Shown: one piece after another, positions 55,614 to 64,000 of the stretch | How the letters are laid out: every line of letters begins with the position of its first letter | Numbering within the stretch: position 1 is the first letter of the stretch | Assembly: GCF_963678635.1 (NCBI RefSeq) | Contig: NC_087070.1 | Coordinates: forward strand, 9,458,539-9,522,538 | Direction: 5' to 3' | Length of the DNA: 64,000 bases | Origin: Symsagittifera roscoffensis | Lineage: Eukaryota > Xenacoelomorpha > Acoela > Convolutidae | Made by a program: the position numbers and the translations under genes | Notes under the pieces: generated by a model | The model's input: the letters and a program-made list of their open reading frames with translations, nothing else | Databases searched by the model: none | What the model was told of the DNA's origin: nothing

Positions 55614-56111
55614 TTAAATTCCTTCGGTGAGCAGTACAACCCGTCTTTTTACAAAGTTTTCTGCTCCAAACGTCACAAACAAGGCTAGTAGTTCAACGAT
55701 CGATACTTCCACTACTGCTTGGAGGAATTCCCTTATCAAATATCGGGAAAGTGTTGGGTAAATTTTCGCCAAGAATGACGCGGTCCATCCGGCTCCTAGC
55801 CCTTCCAGCATGCTATCAATCCTGTCAAAGCCTTCTTCCCCCTTCACTTTCTGGGTCCAGAAAGCTTCCAGGGTAACTTGGCACACTCTGTTCACAAACT
55901 CGGCTGACTTCTCTTCAGCATTTTCGGCCAGGTTCACCTCCTTCACTAAAAAGGCATTCATCTTCTTGATCATCACGGGGCATTGCTCGAAAGCATCCGG
56001 TCCCAATGCTGCTATCCGAGGGGTTAAGTGCAGCCACTGGTTAGCCTCAGGTTTCGTCCTCAAAACCATCGCTTCCAAGTGAGCAGTGTCACGAACTGTG
56101 TCACGAACTGT
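55273..56111. repeat. 839-bp tandem duplication, left copy
   Basis: Begins GTCACGAACTCGGTGGCTCC. The same sequence recurs at 56112 and runs to about 56930. The junction carries three copies of the 12-mer GTGTCACGAACT (56086-56121). Confidence 0.8.
55614..56085 (-). pseudogene. SGNH-locus segment, left copy of the 839-bp duplication
   Basis: Reads LRTKPEANQWLHLTPRIAAL, then NAEEKSAEFVNRVCQVTLEA, then AKIYPTLSRYLIREFLQAVV, ending LLTEGI and TAA. Open throughout this copy. The TAA after LLTEGI is also present in the right copy, so it predates the duplication. Downstream sequence continues in the same frame. Confidence 0.45.
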
Positions 56112-56930
56112 GTCACGAACTCCGTGGCTCCTCTGATCAACGCTAAGGGATTGGTCCTCATAGCTAAGCTTAGATCAGTCAACAGGGGCATGACCCCAAC
56201 ATGTCGTCGCACGTCTATCTCCCTCTGGATTGTTTCATCCTCTCCCGTTCCAAAGCAATTCTGCTGCAGGAGGTACTGGATAAGAGTAATTCTCAAATCT
56301 CTTATCTTATTCCAGGAATCCGTAGCTCGCTTCACGTCGAATTTCCTCACATTCTTTCTCATCTGCTCTGGGTAGCGTGTCAAATTCATCAGCCCTCCCA
56401 AGTTTCCTTGCGTTATTGCAATCAACGTTAGAAGTCCATCTAATCGCAGGTTTTAAATTTCTTCGGTGAGCAGTACAACCGGTCTTTTCACAAAGTTTTC
56501 TGCTCCAAACGTCACGAACAAGGCTAGTAGTTCAACGATCGATACTTCCACTACTGCTTGGAGGAATTCCTTTATCAAATATCGGGAAAGTGTTGGGTAA
56601 ATTTTCGCCAAGAATGACGCGGTCCATCCGGCTCCTAGCCCTTCCAGCATGCTATCAGTCCGGTCAAAGCCTTGTTTCACCCTTCACTTTCTGAGTCCAG
56701 AAAGCTTCCAGGGTAACTTGGCACACTCTGTTCACAAACTCGGCTGACTTCTCTTCAGCATTTTCGGCCAGGTTCGCCTCCTTCACTAAATAGGCATTCA
56801 TCTTCTTGATCATCACGGGGCCTTGCTTGAAAGCATCCGGTCCCATTGCTGCTATCCGAGAGGTTAAATGCAGCCACTGGTTAGCCTATAGTTTTGTCCT
56901 CGAAACCATCGCTTCGAAGTGAGCTCTGGT
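56112..56930 (-). pseudogene. SGNH-locus segment, right copy of the 839-bp duplication
   Basis: Same segment as 55273-56111, with additional damage: GAG to TAG at 56886 (TKL-stop against TKPEANQW) and a frame change near 56670 within KVKGE. It retains CGA at 56201, where the left copy has TGA. Confidence 0.45.
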
Positions 56931-57356
56931 CTCTTTGGAGACGTTTCTCCTCTCTCCTTCCTCTCTTACTTCCATTCCTCGGAACCATAAATCGTTTGAC
57001 ATCGCTACAATTACTCGATGGTCATCGTCAATCCCTGGCTTCAATTCAATTTGTCGACTGAAGTTGGACAGTTCCAACCCCAGTACTTCGTCCAATACTA
57101 GCATGTGTAGCGAATGGTCCTTGAATCCTGTCATCGCGTTCGAGATGTCTGACCACACCGCAGGTAATTCAGCCCTGAGTGGCCTCAGATTCTCCATCTC
57201 TATCTCGCGATTTGGGGCAGAAATGATCACATCATATTTTCCTTCCGAGAGCAAAGCCACAATCGCATACACGAAATTCAGTCCATCCGGGAGATGTGTA
57301 TATCCCGGAGAGAGTGCAAACACGGCTCTTGGTGTTATTTTAGTGAAGGCACTGTC
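56886..57356 (-). pseudogene. Continuation of the second SGNH-like region
   Basis: In the same frame as the 57357-59147 ORF and separated from it only by TAA at 57357-57359. It runs DSAFTKITPRAVFALSPGYT, then HLPDGLNFVYAIVALLSEGK, then DVIISAPNRE, ending at TAG 56886. The pattern (SPGY, LNFVY, a late Pro-Asn) fits the tail of an SGNH-like fold and continues the FAGINDHLH region upstream. The stop looks like a nonsense mutation. Confidence 0.5.
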
Positions 57357-59147
57357 TTACAGGGTATCCTCTACTTCACCCATTGACTCGAGGATATCTT
57401 TTATAGCTAGCCATACAGCGGCTTCGGCTTTCTTAGATTCTCTGAGTCTACTCAGGAAACCTCTGATATGTAGATGGTCATTGATGCCAGCGAACACCAT
57501 TGTGATTGGGTTCATATCTGTCTGCCTTTGCACTCCGATCGCCATCGACACGTATTGTGTTAGGTCCAGATCGATCGCTGCCAACATTATCACATCAGGC
57601 CAAAACAGAGACTTGAAGGTATATACAAAGTCTGAATTCGCGACTATCATGATCTTGGCCTTCCTCATTTCTGCTTTGTCGTACGCGGCAAAGATGGTCT
57701 CATCTTTCTTTATCGCTTTCAATCTGCCATACCTTTGGACGTCACCATCATGACTCACTTGTTTCGGGTATGTTCTATCTTTCACATGACCTGAGGGTGC
57801 TTTCACCTGCCTGAACATCTTCACATGTGGTCCAACTGGTGCCCTCGTCGTCAGGAATCTTCCAAGTCTCTCTTCTCGATTTCCTTCGTCTTGTAACGGT
57901 CTTGCATTCACTGGACCCATTGTATTGTTTGAGGGCAGTCCCTCTAGGTCGGCAAACCTCAAGGCAGTTGTAGAGCTGAAGTGTATGCCAGCAGCTGTTA
58001 ACCAGTCCACGCCTGTTATTGAGTACAGTCCGTTGACGGACAATCTCGCTCCGTTCAACATCCTCATGGCATCTGCTGCAAAACTCACCGTCTGAAGATT
58101 CAGTTTCATCAAATCATCCATATATATGTGCCAGGGAGAAGGTATGGGCCTCGACCACATCAGAGATTTCCTGTTTGGGCGTCGCTCCTCTCGACTGGTG
58201 CTCGTCGTCTCTGATCTCGTATCCGATCTAGAGGTGCTGGTCGTTTCCGCTGTCGGGTTGACAGGCCCTGGTCTTCGTCTAGGATTGATGGTTCTTCTCA
58301 AGGGCGCTTCCCCCATTCGATCTTGTACGTCCGTTCTTTGCCCGGTTTCGCTAGAGCTTTGCGGCCTATAGATAGTCACGGCTGGGACCATTCCCAAACG
58401 TGTTTCTAAGTTAGGAGGCACAAAGGTTGAAATTGCTGGTATATTCGATGTCTCTTCCTTCTTCAGCCTTCCCGTGTCAAAGAGTTCTACTTCCATTTCA
58501 TCTGGTCGCTCTTGGAAGACTTTGTTCAACCAGAATTGTCCCTCGATGCTGTCAAAGTGGATGCCGTCAGTAGTCAGTCTGGCCTGATCCATAGCTCTCA
58601 CCTCGTGCTCAATATCCATAAGGATCATCCGTCCAGCATTCCGACTCGCAAGATTCCTCAGGATGTTGTTCCACTTGATTGCTCCTTCATTATGTCTCCT
58701 CCCTGCTGCTGTCAACATCTTCGCGCTCATTGATACAGTGCAGACGGTCAGTACCGAGCAATTGAACTTCTGCCAGAGAGTAGTAATTAGGCACACCATC
58801 ATCGATTCCCATAGTGCCTCTTCCTCATCTGAGCTTCTCGATATGTTATTTGTCCCTACTAGGATCATTACGTGAGAGATTCTCCCTTGGTTCATCAGCT
58901 CCACCATCCAAAATAACTGGGCTATCGTTGCACCTCCAAACGCCATCACCGTGGTGATCCAGGAAGTCCTCAAATTTTGGAGCACTCTGACCAAGCTGTC
59001 CCCCAGTATCAGATGTGATGTCCCAAATGAGGGTTGCTGCAGGTTTACTGCTGGGTTCCAAGTCGCTCGATTGAAGCAGGCTCTCGGATCCGTATCCCGA
59101 ACTCCTGTGAAGCTATACTTCAGTTGATTGTTTTTTTTGCACGTCAA
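57357..59147 (-). CDS. SGNH/GDSL esterase-domain protein with second SGNH-like region
   Basis: Residues of about 43-215 form a complete SGNH hydrolase core: LILGDSL (Ser51), AFGGATI (Gly72), LVGTNN (Asn100-101) and TTDGIHFDS (Asp194, His197). Such domains remove acyl or acetyl groups from esters. A Pro/Ser/Arg-rich linker follows (about 235-330). A second, weaker SGNH-like region starts near residue 490 (KIMIVANSDF) with FAGINDHLH at about 552, and continues past a TAA. The N terminus overlaps the upstream coiled-coil ORF. The frame has no ATG before the domain and would join that ORF if an eight-A run (59131-59138) had seven. Coiled coil plus esterase is known in ORF1 of CR1-clade LINEs, an alternative origin, but no reverse transcriptase is in the locus. 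Confidence 0.65.
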   Translation of the reverse strand: MTCKKNNQLKYSFTGVRDTDPRACFNRATWNPAVNLQQPSFGTSHLILGDSLVRVLQNLRTSWITTVMAFGGATIAQLFWMVELMNQGRISHVMILVGTNNISRSSDEEEALWESMMVCLITTLWQKFNCSVLTVCTVSMSAKMLTAAGRRHNEGAIKWNNILRNLASRNAGRMILMDIEHEVRAMDQARLTTDGIHFDSIEGQFWLNKVFQERPDEMEVELFDTGRLKKEETSNIPAISTFVPPNLETRLGMVPAVTIYRPQSSSETGQRTDVQDRMGEAPLRRTINPRRRPGPVNPTAETTSTSRSDTRSETTSTSREERRPNRKSLMWSRPIPSPWHIYMDDLMKLNLQTVSFAADAMRMLNGARLSVNGLYSITGVDWLTAAGIHFSSTTALRFADLEGLPSNNTMGPVNARPLQDEGNREERLGRFLTTRAPVGPHVKMFRQVKAPSGHVKDRTYPKQVSHDGDVQRYGRLKAIKKDETIFAAYDKAEMRKAKIMIVANSDFVYTFKSLFWPDVIMLAAIDLDLTQYVSMAIGVQRQTDMNPITMVFAGINDHLHIRGFLSRLRESKKAEAAVWLAIKDILESMGEVEDTL

Positions 59148-59898
59148 TCACTCGGGACACTTTCTTCGCCGGTATCTCTCGTATTGTCCTGTCTGGGACC
59201 CTAGAGCTCCTTGTTGATGATGTTGCATTGCTAACTCCCTCTCTGGTCATCACGTATTGGGAGGGTTGTACTCTGCCCGTGTCATTGATAGTTCCATAGG
59301 CTGCAGTCACCCCGGAACCTGGCGCATTCCTGTTGGCAACCAGTCGTCCAACTGTCTCTATCAGCTTCATCACCGTTTGCTCCACGACTGGGTCAACTAA
59401 GGTATCACTCGGATCCAGGATTGTCACTGGACCAGTTTTAGCCTGGAGTCGCGTTTCTGTAGTCTGACTCATTTCTCGAGGCGTCAAGAGTTCCATCGGG
59501 GACTGCTCACGAAGAATATCCCTTGTAGTTATCACTTTTTCTACGGCTGCCGTTAACGACAGACGCTGCGATCGCTGCTTGTATTCTCGCCTCAAGCGCT
59601 CTATCTCTTCACCCTGCTTCTTGTTGCAGTCTTCAAACAACTTCTTCCACATGTCCCTATCTTCTTCTATAGTGAGCTTGGTCTTGGTCATCTCGTTCAG
59701 CTCCTTTCTAGTCGTCTCTAGTTCTTCTATCGTCCCATTGAGATCTTGCATGGTTTCATTCGTTTGAACTTCCTCTTCTACTCTCGCCCTCTTTGGTGGC
59801 ACAGCTACTCTCAGTTGTAAACTAGACGAGGCAGCCTCGCTGTTCATTTCCTGATGCATCCTCCTCAGTCCAGGCTTAGGCTTGGTGGGCAAAGGCAT
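59113..59898 (-). CDS. Coiled-coil protein, upstream partner of the SGNH ORF
   Basis: 261 codons from ATG 59898. An N-terminal basic patch (PTKPKPGLRR) is followed by a strong coiled coil at about residues 45-115 (IEELETTRKELNEMTKTKL and on to IERLRREYKQRSQRL). A Ser/Thr-rich tail follows and ends QKKQSTEV. Its last 12 codons overlap the start of the SGNH ORF in the +1 frame across an A8 run. An in-frame TAA 12 nt before the ATG separates it from the 78-aa ORF. It is likely an oligomerisation or nucleic-acid-binding subunit, by composition only. Confidence 0.55.
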   Translation of the reverse strand: MPLPTKPKPGLRRMHQEMNSEAASSSLQLRVAVPPKRARVEEEVQTNETMQDLNGTIEELETTRKELNEMTKTKLTIEEDRDMWKKLFEDCNKKQGEEIERLRREYKQRSQRLSLTAAVEKVITTRDILREQSPMELLTPREMSQTTETRLQAKTGPVTILDPSDTLVDPVVEQTVMKLIETVGRLVANRNAPGSGVTAAYGTINDTGRVQPSQYVMTREGVSNATSSTRSSRVPDRTIREIPAKKVSRVIDVQKKQSTEV

Positions 59899-59910
59899 CT
59901 CACCTGGTTG

Positions 59911-60147
59911 TTAGTTCCTTGAACTTCGCAATCCAGGCTCGTTCGCCGAGTCACTTCCTGAGAGAGCCCCGTTTCTCCACCTCATCAATCTCATGTTTGG
60001 GCGGTCTAGTACACCTCGTTCTCCATATGCTGTCATCAATAAGACTTCCGTGGGGCGGTCCCCACGGTTATCATGCCCCAAGATGTTTATCAAGGCGGTC
60101 AGCAACATGACTACCTCTGAGTCCTCCAGAGCGAAGTCTCGATCCAT
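59911..60147 (-). CDS. Small ORF (78 aa), unknown
   Basis: Starts at an ATG whose first base is the last base of the preceding TAA (TAATG at 60145-60149). It reads MDRDFALEDSEVVMLLTALI, then an Arg-rich second half ending SSRN. Same frame as the coiled-coil ORF, which begins 12 nt after its stop. No domain is recognised. Confidence 0.4.
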   Translation of the reverse strand: MDRDFALEDSEVVMLLTALINILGHDNRGDRPTEVLLMTAYGERGVLDRPNMRLMRWRNGALSGSDSANEPGLRSSRN

Positions 60148-60230
60148 TAGCCTCCGATAGATTCATCTACCATCGGTCCTACGTATACCTCTGCCAGGTC
60201 CATCAATTCATCCAAGTTGAAATTATCCAT
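60147..60230 (-). CDS. Leader micro-ORF (27 aa)
   Basis: ATG at 60230 and TAA at 60147-60149. It is acidic (MDNFNLDELMDLAEVYVGPM and on). It is the first ORF of the chain and overlaps the next ATG by one base, the arrangement used for termination-reinitiation in some non-LTR retrotransposons and viruses. Too short to recognise. Confidence 0.4.
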   Translation of the reverse strand: MDNFNLDELMDLAEVYVGPMVDESIGG

Positions 60231-60671
60231 CTTCTTGCAAGTTTGATTTTAGTATCGCTTCGATGATTTGAAATCAAGTGAGAGATTAAACGATTAATCA
60301 AGATCTAGAAAAAAGGTCACGAATATCACATTTGTCAACTTTACACTGATTTTGTAATAAAACTTATTTAAAACTATCAGATAAAAAAATTTTGATAATA
60401 AAATTTATTAAAAACAATCAGTATCTAAAATTTTAGAATTCGACCTAAGATTGGACAGTCCAAACTTTGGATCTATTCCTAAGATTGTCATTCAGTTATT
60501 CATGGTCACTAACTCCTTCTTACCCTTATATCTTAATAACATAAAACATAACATAACATAACACACGTTTCACACACTACACATTTTTTGTCTGACACCC
60601 TCATGCATGCCACCTGAACTCAGCCTATACTTAAGTAGTATTTTTTATGCAAGTATACTTGTATATTAGTA
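60231..60671. other. AT-rich spacer between macrodomain array and SGNH locus
   Basis: No ORF. Contains a CATAACATAACATAAC run near 60540, and TTTATT at 60404-60409 that reads AATAAA on the minus strand, a possible 3' end for the array transcript. Confidence 0.5.
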
Positions 60672-63663
60672 TCAGAGAAGATTACGTGTATCAGCGCGTA
60701 CAGTTCTCGTGGATGCAGTCGTCCTCTGTTCGGATCGTACACTTTCCACGAGGAAGTCTGTCAATCTCGTCAAGGACAAGAAAAGATTTTCCGGGTCCAG
60801 GTGCCGCTTCTCCGTCGCCCTAGTCACCAAGAAGTATAAATACTTTCCCGATATCTGTGACGCCAATGGAGGCAAGGCTGCTACGCCCCCTAATCCTGGT
60901 CTTTGGTTCCAAAAGAAATTCTATGTTTTTATATTCTCTCTTAAAATCTGCTGCTAACGCTGTCTTAAAACTCATGTCTCCTGAGATTGCTATCGCACAT
61001 GTTCTATTTATGAGTATGAAATCGCTATATGTTAGCTTTATGCTACTTGAATTTTCATTTGGTAAGTTAAAATATGACTCAACTACCCTCCCTTTGTCCG
61101 GTTTCTTAGGGTCCTCGCCTGTTTCCGCTTCTAAATCTCCTGTCTCTCTTGCTAATCTTAATTGTTTTATTAAATTTTCAGTGTGGGTAAGTCCAACCCC
61201 CACTCCCCGGACAAAAATATCCATCGACGTCCCCGTCGATCGCATACCGGATATCAAGTCGCAATTGGAAGACGGAATGAGTAGTCACCCTTCCTGGGCA
61301 GTCCAGGAAGGATCTTCTCGTTCGTTTTTCCTGTATTTCATGCTTTCACGATCTACATCCTGAATCGTGACACGTGTATCAGCGCGTAAAGTTCTCGTGG
61401 ATGCAGTCGTCCTCTGTTCGGATCGTACACTTTCCACGAGGAAGTCTGTCAATCTCGTCAAGGACAAGAATAGGTTTTCCGGGTCCAGGTGCCGCTTCTC
61501 CGTCGCCCTCGTCACCAAGAAGTATAAGTACTTTCCCGGTATCTGTGACGCCAACGGATGCAAGGCTGCTACGACCCCTAATCCTGGTCTTTGGTTCCAA
61601 AGGAATTCTATATTTTTATATTCTCTCTTAAAATCTGCTGCTAACGCTGTCTTAAAACTCATGTCTCCTGGGATTGCTATCGCACATGTTCTATTTGTGA
61701 GTTTGAAATCGCTATATGTTAGCATTATGCTACTTGAATATGCATTTGGTAAGTTAAAATATGACTCAACTACCCTCCCTATGTCCGGTTTCTTAGGGTC
61801 CTCGCCTGTTTCCGCTTCTAAATCTCCTGTCTCTCTTGCTATTTTTAATTGTTTTTTTTAAAATTTTCAGTGTGGGTAAGTCCAACCCCCACTCCCCGGA
61901 CAAAAATATCCATGGACGTCCCCGCCGATCGCATACCGGATATCAAGTCGCGATTGGAAGACGGAATGAGTAGTCGCCCTTCCTGGGCAGTCCAGGAAGG
62001 ATCTTCTCTTTCGTTTTTCCTGTATTTCATGCTTTCACGATCTACATCCTGAATCGTGACACGTGTATCAGCGCGTACAGTTTTCGTGGATGCAGTCGTC
62101 CTCTGTTTGGATCGTACACTTTCCACGAGGAAGTCTGTCAATCTCGTCAAGGACAAGTATAGGTTTTCCGGGTCCAGGTGCCGCTTCTCCGTCGCCCTCG
62201 TCACCAAGAAGTATAAGTACTTTCCCGGTATCTGTGACGCCAACGGAGGCAAGGCTGCTACGCCCCCTAATCCTGGTCTTTGGTTCCAAAGGAATTCTAT
62301 ATTTTTATATTCTCTCTTAAAATCTGCGGCTAACGCTGTCTTAAAACTCATGTCTCCTGGGATTGCTATCGCACATGTTCTATTTGTGAGTATGAAATCG
62401 CTATATGTTAGCTTTATGCTACTTGAATTTTCATTTGGTAAGTTTAAATATGACTCAACTACCCTCCCTATGTCCGGTTTCTTAGGATCCTCGCCTGTTT
62501 CCGCTTCTAAATCTCCTGTCTCTCTTGCTAATCTTAATTGTTTTATTAAATTTTCAGTGTGGGTAAGTCCAACCCCCACTCCCCGGACAAAAATATCCAT
62601 CGACGTCCCCGTCGATCGCATACCGGATATCAAGTCGCAATTGGAAGACGGAATGAGTAGTCGCCCTTCCTGGGCGGTCCAGGAAGCATCTTCTCGTTCG
62701 TTTTTCCTGTATTTCATGCTTTCACGATCTACATCCTGAATCGTGACACGTGTATCAGCGGGTACAGTTCTCGTGGATGCAGTCGTCCTCTGTTCGGATC
62801 GTACACTTTCCACGGGGAAGTCTGTCAATCTCGTCAAGGACAAGAATAGGTTTTCCGGGTCCAGGTGCCGCTTCTCCGTCGCCCTCGTCACCAAGAAGTA
62901 TAAGTACTTTCCCGGTATCTGTGACGCCAACGGAGGCAAGGCTGCTACGCCCCCTAATCCTGGTCTTTGGTCCCAAAGGAATTCTATATTTTTATATTCT
63001 TTTCTTAAAATCTGCTGCTAACGCTGTCTTAAAACTCATGTCTCCTGGGATTGCTATCGCACATGTTCTATTTGTGAGTATGAAATCGTTATATGTTAGC
63101 ATTATGCTACTTGAATATTCATTTGGTAAGTTAAAATATGACTCAACTACCCTCCCTATGTCCGGTTTCTTAGGATCCTCGCCTGTTTCCGCTTCTAAAT
63201 CTCCTGTCTCTCTTGCTAATCTTAATTGTTTTATTAAATTTTCAGTGTGGGTAAGTCCAACCCCTACTCCCCGGACAAAAATATCCATCGACGTCCCCGT
63301 CGATCGCAAACAGGATATCAAGTCGCGATTGGAAGACGGAATGAGTAGTCGCCCTTCCTGGGCAGTCCAGGAAGGATCTTCTCGCTCGTTTTTCCTGTAT
63401 TTCAAGCTTTCACGATCTACATCCTGAATCGTGACACTGGTCTCCTTTGGGACCGACGTCATTTCGTTCAACCAATCATAGACACGCAGATTTGTCAAAT
63501 CTTGTTCGTAGGATTGCTGTTGCTCGTCGTGGAATTCTACCTCGGATTTCGACCGGTCCTCGATCCATTCCTCGTCGTGATCATCGACTATGTCAATGTC
63601 CTGTGACACAGTTATATCTTCTAGACCTACTACTTCTTCCACGATATTCTTTAGATCTATCAT
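60672..63663 (-). CDS. Tandem macrodomain (TARG1/OARD1-like) protein
   Basis: The first ATG is at 63663. An acidic N-terminal part (VSQDIDIVDDHDEEWIEDRS) precedes four ~229-residue units. Each unit has a linker and then a macrodomain: KLTYSDF, TCAIAIPGDM, ALAADFKREYKNIEFL, GKYLYFLVTRATEKRHLDPE and NLFLSLTRLTDFL. The order and spacing match TARG1/OARD1 macrodomains, which bind ADP-ribose and remove it from acidic residues. The C-terminal part bearing the catalytic Asp of TARG1 is not evident. Macrodomains lie at about 63101-62802, 62414-62115, 61725-61426 and 61037-60738. The unit-3 macrodomain is fully open within the 61845-62939 frame. Units 4, 2 and 1 have frame breaks near 62992, 61850 and 60915. 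The frame ends RADTRNLL and TAA-type stop at 60672. Confidence 0.65.
60685..63435 (-). repeat. Four-unit 688-bp tandem array encoding macrodomains
   Basis: Units start (plus-strand view) at 60685, 61373, 62062 and 62749 with CGTGTATCAGCG, giving periods of 688, 689 and 687 bp. The units are very similar, with scattered substitutions and a few one- or two-base indels, so the expansion is recent. Confidence 0.9.
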
Positions 63664-63795
63664 GTCCACTATAAAGTCGTCGCCGTAAGGGCTATATTTC
63701 TTCTTGGATCTTGTCCTATCATTCTGTCGAGTATGTATCGTGAATCTCCCTTTGTTCAGGGTCTTGCCAGTCCTCCTCTAGGTAGGTAAGGTTTA

Positions 63796-64000
63796 TTAAT
63801 CCGCTTCAATCACCTGGTTTGGATCCAGGTCCAGTGGTGGATGTGTTTCTTCCTCCACGACTTCATTTCCATCGTTCTTTCCCCTGGTGCCCTTCTCGTT
63901 GACCTCACAGGCAGGGTCCATCATCAGGTAATTCCCCTCTTCCATGTCTGCAGGTATACGCCAATCTTCTCTCGATGGGTTGTGTGGCTTAATGTTTTCG
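63796..64000 (-). CDS. C-terminal end of an unknown ORF (runs off the window)
   Basis: 67 codons are open from the window edge to TAA at 63796-63798. The start is outside. It reads NIKPHNPSREDWRIPADMEE, then a Lys/Gly stretch and PPLDLDPNQVIEAD. No domain is recognised. About 30 codons of the same frame, after two further stops, carry a basic RTRSKKKYSPYGDDFIVD run leading into the macrodomain ORF. Such basic tails are seen at the ends of retroelement polyproteins, but that is only a suggestion. Confidence 0.4.
   Translation of the reverse strand, partial: ENIKPHNPSREDWRIPADMEEGNYLMMDPACEVNEKGTRGKNDGNEVVEEETHPPLDLDPNQVIEAD

Noticed and set aside
60709-63427. Long plus-strand ORFs opposite the macrodomain array, with splice-like TTTTCAG and GTAAGT signals
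   Set aside because: The minus-strand frame gives clear macrodomain similarity. The plus-strand frames are Ser-rich antisense shadows repeated because the DNA is repeated.

Overview
The window is eukaryotic and almost certainly from an invertebrate animal. Its genes are split, with introns ending in TTTCAG- or TTTTTTAG-type acceptors, the spacers are AT-rich, and much of the sequence is transposon-derived, including BEL/Pao, hAT-type, TIR and foldback elements. The acceptor style and the BEL/Pao lineage would suit a nematode, but I cannot fix the species.

Left third (1-26 kb): repeats. A block of about 5-6.7 kb occurs three times (979-6362, 6366-11158, 12699-19367). Each copy carries a dead BEL/Pao integrase fragment (5'-truncated in copy 2), a ~172-bp tandem satellite and remains of a cysteine-rich zinc-finger gene, of which one short ORF is intact (10558-10776). 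A 200-N assembly gap lies where copy 3 should enter a poly-C tract. A BED-finger ORF follows (19591-20025). Then come tandem duplications of ~1.55 kb rich in ATCGAT palindromes. A small TIR element with an 8-bp target duplication is scattered through this region.

Middle (26.3-35.9 kb): one young BEL/Pao LTR retrotransposon. It has 457-bp LTRs with three differences, a CCGGT target duplication, a primer site and a polypurine tract. It cannot be autonomous, because reverse transcriptase motif A is deleted and the frame is broken in several places. Its LTR contains a tRNA-like Pol III promoter, and its leader carries two related hairpins with different but still pairing stems.

37-40.1 kb: a four-exon histidine acid phosphatase gene on the minus strand, the only ordinary host gene I can recognise. 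It has one missing base in an A-run. Next to it are an inverted pair of ~450-bp elements, a fragment of a transposon-associated ORF, and a tRNA-derived SINE-like trace.

Right third (45.9-64 kb, visibly richer in GC, minus strand): a complex locus that I do not recognise as any described element. From the right edge it holds the end of an unknown ORF, then a tandem array of four ~688-bp units, each coding for a linker plus a TARG1/OARD1-like macrodomain. Next is a compact chain of ORFs: a 27-aa ORF coupled by TAATG to a 78-aa ORF, then a coiled-coil protein, then a protein with an intact SGNH/GDSL esterase domain and a second SGNH-like region. A long decayed reading frame continues from there down to a stop at 51194, just upstream of an AATAAA. 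The lower part has been tandemly duplicated, and the copies have different deletions and nonsense mutations. Combining putative ADP-ribose and ester-removing enzymes in one multicopy locus is the most unusual content of the window.
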